Assembly (NCBI GenBank): GCA_014381035.1 | Contig: JACMIS010000553.1 | Coordinates: forward strand, 1-13,349 | Direction: 5' to 3' | Length of the DNA: 13,349 nucleotides | From: Armatimonadota bacterium | GTDB taxonomy: Bacteria > Armatimonadota > Armatimonadia > Armatimonadales > Armatimonadaceae | Shown here: positions 6,051-12,404 of the stretch, one piece after another | Position numbering within the stretch: the first letter of the stretch is position 1 | How the letters are laid out: each line of letters starts with the position of its first letter | The notes under the pieces: model-generated | Databases searched by the model: none | Seen by the model: the letters and a program-made list of their open reading frames with translations, nothing else | Told to the model about the DNA's origin: nothing | Made by a program: the position numbers and the translations under genes

Positions 6051-6830
6051 ATGAGAATGCGACCCCTTCCCTGTTTCGTGATGACCATGGCACTGCTCAG
6101 CCAAAACATCGCCGCTCACGCGCAGTCGCAGCCGCGCCCACTCAAGATCGAACCGGACCGGCGCGACTTTACGTTGGGCACGGGCATTGTCCCGCCGGGG
6201 CACATTCAGATCGAAAGCGGCGTGACCGGTTCCCGGCGGGGAACAAGCCGCGAAAACTCTTACGGCGAGTTGACGGTTCGTGTCCCGGTTTCGGAACGGT
6301 TCGAGGTTCGCGTCGAGGTGCCTTCTTTTCTGGTGGTGCGCGACGACACCGGGCGGGGATCGGGTGCCGACGATACGTTGTTACGCACACGCCTGCGTCT
6401 GTCCGCCCCGCCGCGCTGGGCGTTCGCCATCACTGCCGACGTTCGAGTCCCGACCGGTTCGCGTCCGGTTGCGGAGCGACGCTGGCAAGGTGGAGCCACT
6501 TTTGCCGCTAACGCCACGCTTGCGAAGTGTGCCGAGTTACTTTTCAATCTGGGGGCGATGCGCCTGAGCGACGATGGCGAGTATTTCGACCAGGGGACCG
6601 TTAGCATGGCGTTCCGTTACGAACTTTCGTCACGGTTCGACACGTTCGCAGAAATCTATGCGATGAGTCGCATGGAAGCGGGAGGCGATTCACAGAAGTT
6701 TGCTGCGACCGGATTGGTGTATTATCCGGTGCCACGGGTCGCGTTTGACGCACGCCTCGGCACTGGAGTAAGCAACGACGCGGGAAGCCCGGATTATTTC
6801 GGCAGTGCTGGCTTATCCGTTTTATTTTGA
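6051..6830 (+). CDS. Outer-membrane beta-barrel protein, Phenol_MetA_deg-like transporter family
   Basis: The product (259 residues from this start) begins with a typical signal peptide: basic MRMR, a hydrophobic core and a cut after Ala-His-Ala near residue 24. Soon after come DFTLGTGIVPPGHIQIESG (about 39-57), the N-terminal signature of the 'transporter' or Phenol_MetA_deg barrel family. Alternating hydrophobic strands run through the rest of the protein. The last residue is Phe, as required for BAM recognition of many outer-membrane proteins. This implies a diderm envelope. An in-frame ATG at 6012 would add 13 residues ahead of the signal peptide and is less likely. Substrate and function cannot be told from sequence. 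A palindromic hairpin follows 65 nt after the stop. Confidence 0.82.
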   Translation: MRMRPLPCFVMTMALLSQNIAAHAQSQPRPLKIEPDRRDFTLGTGIVPPGHIQIESGVTGSRRGTSRENSYGELTVRVPVSERFEVRVEVPSFLVVRDDTGRGSGADDTLLRTRLRLSAPPRWAFAITADVRVPTGSRPVAERRWQGGATFAANATLAKCAELLFNLGAMRLSDDGEYFDQGTVSMAFRYELSSRFDTFAEIYAMSRMEAGGDSQKFAATGLVYYPVPRVAFDARLGTGVSNDAGSPDYFGSAGLSVLF

Positions 6831-6894
6831 GGTGCAGAGACAGGGAGTCGTAGCCAAACGCCCCGGCGTGACGCATCACCTTGCGAGAACATTC

Positions 6895-6916
6895 ATCGGG
6901 GCACCAATGCCCCGAT
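6895..6916 (+). terminator. Perfect 9-bp hairpin downstream of the barrel gene
   Basis: ATCGGGGCA (6895-6903) and TGCCCCGAT (6908-6916) pair around a CCAA loop and are followed by an A-rich, not T-rich, stretch. It shares the GGGGC/GCCCC core with the hairpin at 1139-1167. It probably acts as a 3'-end or terminator structure for the barrel gene. Confidence 0.45.
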
Positions 6917-6940
6917 AAACAATTCGTTCAAATAACTGTC

Positions 6941-6969
6941 TTGCTACCTGCCCCCAAACACGGTATCCT
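6941..6969 (+). promoter_or_regulatory. Candidate promoter for the membrane protein/regulator pair
   Basis: TTGCTA (6941-6946), a 17-nt spacer and TATCCT (6964-6969) each match four of six consensus bases. The predicted start near 6976 gives a leader of about 43 nt before the ATG at 7019. Confidence 0.4.
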
Positions 6970-7018
6970 CTCTCTAAGAACTTTGTGACGCAAAGAGTAC
7001 GCGTCGGAAATATGGAAG

Positions 7019-7708
7019 ATGACATCGCCGTTCCTGAAACAACCGCGTCCCGAGGATACACCATCGCAAAAAGACGGTGATAATCGCGCCATGTTTCGTG
7101 TCGTGACAACGGCGGACGAAGCGCAGGAGCATTTGCGTGTCATTCGGCAGACGATGGAGCGATCCACCAAGCACTCCACGCTGTCGGGGCTGTCGGGCGT
7201 TCTGGTCGGGATATTCGCCCTCATCGGTTCCGCTTTGACACAGTTCGTGACGCCGTATCCGCACCTGCCGCGCCCTCTGGACCGGTACGCGTTTATCGCC
7301 GTCTGGGCGTGCGTCGGGATTCTGTCATTGATAACCGACGTAGTGTTGACCAAGAGCAGAGCGGCCCGTGTCGGGAAAACGCCGTTCTCGCCGCTGGGGA
7401 AACATTTGACACGGGCGGCGGCTCCCGGTGTCGCGGTCGGCGTCCTGTTGTCGGCATTCTACCTGATGCACTCGCATCTGATCGGCGAGTATATTTATGG
7501 GGTCTGGATGATGGCGTATGCGGCGGCACTGCTCGCGGTCGGCATGTTTTCCGTGCGCGAAGTATCCACTCTCGGCTGGGTCTTTCTGGGCATGGGAGCG
7601 ATGACCCTGTTCATGCCGGAAAACCTCGCCGCCCTGATGATGGCTCTGTCGTTCGGTGGCGTCCACATCTGGTACGGCGTTTACATGGGACGGAAATACG
7701 GTTGGTAA
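7019..7708 (+). CDS. Six-helix membrane protein of the type paired with HTH_34 regulators
   Basis: The 229-residue protein has a soluble N-terminus that includes IRQTMERS at residues 42-49. Six predicted membrane helices follow (about 56-77, 88-110, 133-150, 157-177, 182-199, 202-222). The 'IRxxMERS' segment directly before the first helix is, as I recall, characteristic of a membrane protein family regularly encoded beside small winged-helix regulators, as here. Its molecular function is not known to me. The next gene begins 40 nt after its stop, so the two are likely co-transcribed and the regulator may control or sense through this protein. The ATG at 7019 lacks a well-spaced Shine-Dalgarno site; ATG 7091 is a possible alternative start. 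Confidence 0.8.
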   Translation: MTSPFLKQPRPEDTPSQKDGDNRAMFRVVTTADEAQEHLRVIRQTMERSTKHSTLSGLSGVLVGIFALIGSALTQFVTPYPHLPRPLDRYAFIAVWACVGILSLITDVVLTKSRAARVGKTPFSPLGKHLTRAAAPGVAVGVLLSAFYLMHSHLIGEYIYGVWMMAYAAALLAVGMFSVREVSTLGWVFLGMGAMTLFMPENLAALMMALSFGGVHIWYGVYMGRKYGW

Positions 7709-7738
7709 GTTTACTTTTCAGCAAAAAGGAAGTGAAGC

Positions 7739-7744
7739 GAGGAA
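7739..7744 (+). promoter_or_regulatory. Ribosome binding site deciding the regulator start
   Basis: GAGGAA ends 4 nt before the ATG at 7749. It favours that codon over an in-frame ATG at 7656, which lies inside the preceding gene and would add 31 residues unrelated to the winged-helix fold. Confidence 0.6.
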
Positions 7745-7748
7745 ACTA

Positions 7749-8093
7749 ATGACAGCGGCGGCGGCACTGCGAAAACCGGAAAATAGTAGTGAAACGTTAG
7801 AAGCGTGTTTAGAGCGACTGGACGATGCCATCCATCAAAAGGTACGTCTCGGGGCGATGAGTACGCTGATGGCGCACGGCGAGGTGGATTTCAACTTTTT
7901 GAAGTCCGCGCTAAACGTTTCTGATGGCAACCTATCCACCCACCTGTCGGTGCTGGAAACGCACGGCTACATCGCCGTGCGCAAAGAGTTCGTCGGCAAA
8001 CGCCCGCGCACGACTTACACGCCCACGCCCGCCGGTCGCAAGGCGTTTGATGCGTACATTGCGGCACTCGAAGTTCTGGTCAAAAGCCTTTAG
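7749..8093 (+). CDS. Winged-helix transcriptional regulator, HTH_34/MarR-like
   Basis: The 114-residue protein is nearly all one winged-helix domain (about 24-110). A first helix contains LDDAIHQKVRLGAM (24-37). A helix-turn-helix follows, with the recognition helix around SDGNLSTHLSVLETHGYI (58-75). The wing FVGKRPRTTYTPTPAGR (81-97) comes next, then a C-terminal dimerisation helix. This matches HTH_34-type regulators, short proteins without a separate ligand domain. It follows the six-helix membrane protein by 40 nt, a recurrent pairing. It may autoregulate the pair, but no operator repeat was recognised in the upstream region. A hairpin with a T5 tract follows the stop. Confidence 0.87.
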   Translation: MTAAAALRKPENSSETLEACLERLDDAIHQKVRLGAMSTLMAHGEVDFNFLKSALNVSDGNLSTHLSVLETHGYIAVRKEFVGKRPRTTYTPTPAGRKAFDAYIAALEVLVKSL

Positions 8094-8107
8094 GATGGTA
8101 GGGTACA

Positions 8108-8143
8108 GGGGGCTGGTTGTGTCGGTCTACGGCTCCCCTTTTT
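8108..8143 (+). terminator. Rho-independent terminator after the regulator gene
   Basis: GGGGGCTG (8108-8115) pairs with CGGC and CCCC (8130-8133, 8135-8138) with one bulged T and one G-U pair, followed by TTTTT (8139-8143). It overlaps the last codons of the convergent gene on the minus strand. Confidence 0.5.
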
Positions 8144-8774
8144 CGCGAGTCCCCGCTGTTCCCGGTGACTTCTGCCCTGGAACCTTATCCTGATTCTCTT
8201 TAACCTTTTTGAAATCTCCTGGGGTTACGACATCCTCGGGTTTGCTGAGCATGGTCTTCTTGCCGTTGTCGAAGCGCATGACAAATAGCTGCCGGTCCTC
8301 GCCTTCTTCTTCCTTGATCTGAATCACGACTGTTATGCCTTCGATCACATAACTCGCCCCCGCTTCGCCGGCACCACCACCGAGGCGTGTTTTCGTGAAG
8401 CCATATTTCGCCAGAAACGCATCGTAGAACGCGATAATCTTTTGCGGGTCGTCACTTGTACGGAGACCGACTACCGTCGTGCTGTCCGCAGGGTATAGCC
8501 CGCGCATCAACAGTGCGACGGCGCGTGCGTCGCGGGTCGCTTCTTCGTCAATCGTTGCGCCGGGATACACCGCGACTCCGGCGAGCCCGCGCACTTCGCT
8601 CTTCGCGTTGTATGGCTTCGCACGCTCCATTTGCAGCATGACACCGCCGACGATGGCGAAAAGCAAGACCAGAAATGCGAGACCACCGCAGCCGATTCCA
8701 GCAATGCGAAGCGGCGACATTTTACGGGGCGGCGCGGGCGGCGGCGGGGAAGAAGACGGCACGGACTTGGACAT
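8127..8774 (-). CDS. Membrane-anchored protein with Pro-rich N-terminus and extracytoplasmic domain
   Basis: The 215-residue protein has a Ser/Pro-rich N-terminus (1-17), one membrane helix (about 24-47) and a soluble domain. That domain holds GVAVYPGATIDEEA (66-79) and RTSDDPQKIIAFYDAFLAKYGF (105-126). The 'YPGA' element followed by a 'T-S-D-x-P-x-K-x-x-x-F-Y' helix recurs in many bacterial envelope proteins of unknown function. The C-terminal 40 residues are charged and probably disordered. No catalytic residues are apparent. The ATG at 8774 has only a weak purine-rich site upstream. It is a single minus-strand gene, convergent with the regulator and divergent from the M24 gene. The coding call is firm; the role is unknown. 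Confidence 0.82.
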   Translation of the reverse strand: MSKSVPSSSPPPPAPPRKMSPLRIAGIGCGGLAFLVLLFAIVGGVMLQMERAKPYNAKSEVRGLAGVAVYPGATIDEEATRDARAVALLMRGLYPADSTTVVGLRTSDDPQKIIAFYDAFLAKYGFTKTRLGGGAGEAGASYVIEGITVVIQIKEEEGEDRQLFVMRFDNGKKTMLSKPEDVVTPGDFKKVKENQDKVPGQKSPGTAGTREKGEP

Positions 8775-8791
8775 GGTTCTTTTTAAACTGA

Positions 8792-8878
8792 GTTACGCGG
8801 GTTGAAACCCACGTCTGTGGGCAACTGCGGTGCCGCGCGTCCTTCGGACGGTAAACCCGGTGCGGCCGGACGTGTAAC
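8792..8878. repeat. 87-nt foldable intergenic element with complementary ends
   Basis: GTTACGCG (8792-8799) and CGTGTAAC (8871-8878) can pair over 8 bp with one G-U and enclose the element. Inside, GTTG (8801-8804) plus CCCAC (8808-8812) pair with GTGGG (8817-8821) plus CAAC (8822-8825), leaving an AAA bulge and a GTCT loop. A second arm pairs GCCGC (8832-8836) with GCGGC (8862-8866) and contains CGTCC (8838-8842) with GGACG (8846-8850). The element starts 18 nt from the start of the minus-strand gene and ends 131 nt before the M24 gene. It could be an interspersed repeat (REP/MITE-like) or a structured RNA; only one copy is in the window. Confidence 0.45.
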
Positions 8879-8995
8879 GGCGTCACTCCCGTTCGATTGT
8901 ATCAGATGCGGTTCTTTCTTCCGTTTCTCGAGTGCCCGGCGAACAAAAGAAAGGATTGCTATACACTACCGGAGAAATTAACCGAAAATTTGGAT

Positions 8996-9002
8996 GAAGA
9001 GG
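8996..9002 (+). promoter_or_regulatory. Ribosome binding site of the M24 gene
   Basis: GAAGAGG lies 7 nt before the ATG at 9010, a normal spacing, which fixes this start. Confidence 0.6.
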
Positions 9003-9009
9003 TTTTGAG

Positions 9010-10134
9010 ATGCGCTTCGATGTTACAAAGGAAGAGAGCCGCGAGAAGGACCGGCGTATTGCTGCGTTCGTTGCGGAGCGAAACTTCGCGGGTTTGATCA
9101 TTACCGGCACGCGCAACTTTGCATGGGCAACGTGCGGGCGGGACAACCATGTCGTCAAGGGGAGCGATGGGGGTGTCGGACACGCGCTGTACACGGCGGA
9201 CGGCGGCAAGTACATCCTTTGCGATAATATCGAGGAAGCGCGGCTCAAGGAGGAGGAAGAACTGGAAGCGCAGGGGTTCCGTTTCATCACCGGACCGTGG
9301 CACTCCTTCAATCCCGGTGCGGAAGCCGCGAAAATAGTCGGGAGCGGCACCCTTGCCGCCGATACGATGATGGGCGGCGCGAAGTTGACGATGGTCGGTG
9401 ATGGGGAACTGGCACCGCTACGTTACGAACTGACACCCGCCGAGATCGAGCGATATAAATGGCTCGGCGTGGTGGCGGGGCAAGCCATGACCGTCACGGC
9501 GCAGGCGATTGACCCCGGCATGACGGAACACGAAGTCGGCGCGGTTCTGGACCACTTTCTGGAGGACGAAGGCGTCACGCCGTATTTGACACTGGTGGCT
9601 TCCGATGAGCGGATCGCGAAGTACCGACACCCCATCCCGACCGATAAAGCGGTGGAGCGACTGGTGATGTATGTCACCTGCGCCGAAGCGTTCGGATTGA
9701 TCGCATGCGCGACGCGCATCGTATCGTTCGGCACTATCGGTGACGATCTGAAAAAACGGCACGAAGCGTGTTGCTTGGTGGATACCGTGTTCAACCTCGC
9801 CACGAAACCCGGCGCGAATGTCGCCGACGTTTTCGCGGCAGGACAGGAAGCCTACGCGGAACGCGGCTATGGCGATGAGTGGCGATTGCACCATCAGGGC
9901 GGCGCGACGGGTTATGCCGGTCGCGACTACAAGGCGGTACCCGGAATCGCCGAGACAGTACGACGAAATCAGGCGTTCGCCTGGAATCCCTCCATCACCG
10001 GCACGAAAACCGAGGACACGATTATCGCCACGGCGAGCGGTCCCGTCGTTTTGACTCCTGCCCCCGACTTTCCTGTAATCACGGTGCAAACGTCGCTGGG
10101 GGCGATGGAACGTCCGGCGATCTGGGAGCGGTGA
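9010..10134 (+). CDS. M24-fold (aminopeptidase P/creatinase-like) protein with most metal ligands missing
   Basis: M24 proteins have a creatinase-type N-terminal domain and a C-terminal 'pita-bread' domain. Metallopeptidase members bind two metal ions through two Asp, one His and two Glu. Here the N-terminal domain spans about 10-135 and the pita-bread domain about 141-374. In the segment VTCAEAFGLIACATR (222-236) the two Asp positions are occupied by Val222 and Cys233. A His pair is present at 294-295 (LHHQGG). The first Glu position reads Asn326 in AWNPSI. The last Glu is kept at Glu335 in GTKTEDT. It therefore cannot hold the usual dinuclear site and is either a metal-independent enzyme, as creatinase is, or a non-catalytic member. 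The 'WNPSI.GTK.EDT' pattern recalls a widespread M24 subfamily. It is a single gene; the start is set by GAAGAGG upstream. Confidence 0.85.
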   Translation: MRFDVTKEESREKDRRIAAFVAERNFAGLIITGTRNFAWATCGRDNHVVKGSDGGVGHALYTADGGKYILCDNIEEARLKEEEELEAQGFRFITGPWHSFNPGAEAAKIVGSGTLAADTMMGGAKLTMVGDGELAPLRYELTPAEIERYKWLGVVAGQAMTVTAQAIDPGMTEHEVGAVLDHFLEDEGVTPYLTLVASDERIAKYRHPIPTDKAVERLVMYVTCAEAFGLIACATRIVSFGTIGDDLKKRHEACCLVDTVFNLATKPGANVADVFAAGQEAYAERGYGDEWRLHHQGGATGYAGRDYKAVPGIAETVRRNQAFAWNPSITGTKTEDTIIATASGPVVLTPAPDFPVITVQTSLGAMERPAIWER

Positions 10135-10174
10135 GGAACCTATCCGGTGCCGCCCGGTTTGTGCGTGGGTGCGG

Positions 10175-12307
10175 TCAATAGCCCGCGCTCACGATGGGCG
10201 AGGGTGTCGGGAGGTACCACGGCACAGTCGGGCTATAGATGCCGCTCACGTCGGCGGGCCAGCGATGCCGTGCCGATGTCGGTGTGAGTGCCGTCGCGCT
10301 TCCGCCCGCTCCGTTTACGAGACTCACGATGGCATTCTGGAAACTCTTCCATAGCCGATCCGCCGCGCCGAATGCCGCGTCCGCGGCAAGGTAGTCTACC
10401 AATCCTGTCAGGCGGTCTGCCGCCCTGGTGTAGAAGAGAAACCCGCCGTCCGGGGCGGATGTGAAACCGAACTGACGATTGCCGCTCACAGGATGGTCGC
10501 CATCACCCAGCGTGTGAATCGTGGAGAAAATCCAGTGATCGGGTGCCGCCTCGGAAACAACGACCGCGCCATCGTCCAGATTGAGACCGTAGCCGGCAAC
10601 GTTCACTTTCATGTCAATATGAACCACGGCATTCAGCGGGTTCGCTCCCGTCCAAACCGGCGCGTCCTCCGGATCATAGGGTTTGAACTCGCAGATGCCT
10701 GTGTCCACGAAGCTGTTCATGTTGCGGCGGATGTGCGCCAGTAGTTCCGCCGCGCCGCCTGAACCGGGTCCGCTCGCCGGAAGGCGCGCCACATGGACGG
10801 GGTAATAATCAAGGTTCACGTCGCCGTAAGCGTCCTCGATTTTGTGCACCGACCAGGGGGCTTTATCCACAATCGCGCCGATGGTACTGGTGCGACTGAC
10901 CACCGCCCGTTGGGTCGCAGTGGAAGGGCGGAAGGAAACGATGTGCGCCCAGTCGCTGAGCGGGTTGCTGAGGGAACGGGTGCGCTGGTGGTACGAAGAC
11001 TGGGTCACGGTGCCTTGCGGGATAGCGGTCCCCAGCGTATCCGGGGGCCAGTGGATCGCCATCAGTTGCGTCGTCGGGTTGGCGAGAGTTTGCTGCTCGA
11101 AAAGGCGACCCAAACGGTCGAACGCGACGGACGCCTCGCCGCCGTTGCCTGGGTCGAGCAGCGTCAGGTTGGTGCCGCCCGGCGTCCCGTCGCCGTGAAC
11201 AGCGGTCACGATGCGTGCGTCCAGGGAGAAGGCGGGGGCGTAATCCGGCGTCAGCCAGACCGCGCCGAAGCGTCGCAACATCTGGTGGATCTGGTCTACG
11301 CTGAGTTCGGCGGCGGGTGCGCTTGAAAGCCCCAGTGCGCTGAGGTAGTCAGTCGCATCCGCTTTTGTCAGCGCGGCGTCGCTTCGCATCGCCTGTTCGT
11401 AACGACCGCCTGCACGCCGGACCGCTTCCTCGACGGTCACGGACCTTCCATCTTTATAGGAGACCAGCATCGCTGTCGCCGCCGCCCAGCAGGTCATCGG
11501 CGATGGTTTCTTGATGCCCGGAACCGCACGCGGGACATCGTAATCCACGGGCAGTGATAAGGCGCGGGCGCGGAAGTTCGGCACGACGGGGTATGTCCTG
11601 CGCGAACCGTTGGAATAGGCGAAACCACTGAGTCCGCGTGACTGCGCCCCGGATGTTCGCGGGCGGGTACTCCGGGCGACGTAGATGGCGTTCGGGAACG
11701 TTCCGGCTTCCTGTCGCGCCAGACGCTCGGTTTCCGTCACGAACTGCCGGTACGTCTCTTCGTACTGCGCACCCGCATTCGGCAGTGCGAACGATGCCAT
11801 GCCTTTCTGCCACGGGTCGTTGATAATCACCCTCGTCCCGTCGGGAGTCCCATCGCCGTACAAGCCGGTCACGACCCGGATGTGTGGACCGGGCACCGCA
11901 CCCGCCACCCAGAGCGGTCCGTATGTTTCGAGCAAGCGACGGAACCCATCCACCGAGTACGACTGTTGTGGCTCCGGTGTCAGTCCCCAGACGGGAAAAA
12001 TAGTCGTGCTTTCGGGATGGAGACCGCTACTGTATGCCGCCCATTCGCCCGCCCCTTGCGCGATCCGTGCCGGGTCGGCGGAGTAGTTTTCCCGCCACGC
12101 CACGACCATCGCCGCGCCCGCCGCCCAGCAGGACATGCCGGTCTGTTGCGGCACGAGTGGGACCGGGAAGCGCAGATCGAAACTCTGATCGGAAAGTGAG
12201 CGCACCCGTCGCGAGAAAGGCGAGGAGGTCGCGCCGCCCCCGCCGATGCTACTGTTCTCATATTTCTGTCGGAGCCGCTTTTGAATTTCCAGTATACGGT
12301 TTGCCAT
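10175..12307 (-). CDS. Large protein with two tandem AvrRpt2-like papain domains plus an unassigned C-terminal domain
   Basis: The 710-residue protein has an N-terminus (MANRILEIQKRLRQKY) that is helical and not a signal peptide. Papain-like domain 1 (about 45-215) shows the AvrRpt2-type layout. It has nucleophile Cys60 in MSCWAAGAAM, His142 in GPHIRVVTGL, then GDGTPDGT and Asn163-Asp164-Pro. Domain 2 (about 258-420) repeats this pattern, with Cys273 in MTCWAAATAM, GDGTPGGT and LLDP. The residue aligned with His142 is Asp363, so domain 2 is probably inactive as a protease. Residues about 440-710 form another domain with NLDDGAVVVSE (576-586), HPVSGNRQFGF (605-615) and FYTRAADR (625-632), which I do not recognise. 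A strong GGGAGAA site precedes the ATG. It is downstream of the YiiX-like gene on the same strand, 97 nt apart. AvrRpt2-like proteases are known as effectors, but a role here is inference. Confidence 0.82.
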   Translation of the reverse strand: MANRILEIQKRLRQKYENSSIGGGGATSSPFSRRVRSLSDQSFDLRFPVPLVPQQTGMSCWAAGAAMVVAWRENYSADPARIAQGAGEWAAYSSGLHPESTTIFPVWGLTPEPQQSYSVDGFRRLLETYGPLWVAGAVPGPHIRVVTGLYGDGTPDGTRVIINDPWQKGMASFALPNAGAQYEETYRQFVTETERLARQEAGTFPNAIYVARSTRPRTSGAQSRGLSGFAYSNGSRRTYPVVPNFRARALSLPVDYDVPRAVPGIKKPSPMTCWAAATAMLVSYKDGRSVTVEEAVRRAGGRYEQAMRSDAALTKADATDYLSALGLSSAPAAELSVDQIHQMLRRFGAVWLTPDYAPAFSLDARIVTAVHGDGTPGGTNLTLLDPGNGGEASVAFDRLGRLFEQQTLANPTTQLMAIHWPPDTLGTAIPQGTVTQSSYHQRTRSLSNPLSDWAHIVSFRPSTATQRAVVSRTSTIGAIVDKAPWSVHKIEDAYGDVNLDYYPVHVARLPASGPGSGGAAELLAHIRRNMNSFVDTGICEFKPYDPEDAPVWTGANPLNAVVHIDMKVNVAGYGLNLDDGAVVVSEAAPDHWIFSTIHTLGDGDHPVSGNRQFGFTSAPDGGFLFYTRAADRLTGLVDYLAADAAFGAADRLWKSFQNAIVSLVNGAGGSATALTPTSARHRWPADVSGIYSPTVPWYLPTPSPIVSAGY

Positions 12308-12311
12308 AATT

Positions 12312-12318
12312 TTCTCCC
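12312..12318 (-). promoter_or_regulatory. Ribosome binding site of the double-papain gene
   Basis: On the minus strand GGGAGAA ends 4 nt before the ATG at 12307. It is among the clearest Shine-Dalgarno sites in the window and fixes this start. A TATAAG hexamer (12340-12335) upstream could mark an internal promoter, but no -35 box accompanies it. Confidence 0.6.
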
Positions 12319-12404
12319 GCTTTACGTTGAACGTCTTATATTCACCGCCGCACGCGAACCCTCAGGGCGTAATCTCACATAGATCGGCACAGGTCTTGCC
12401 CGGT

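Noticed and set aside
9418..10089. Minus-strand open frame of 223 codons
   Set aside because: It is antisense to the M24 gene, Arg/Gly/His-rich, with no ribosome site or motif.
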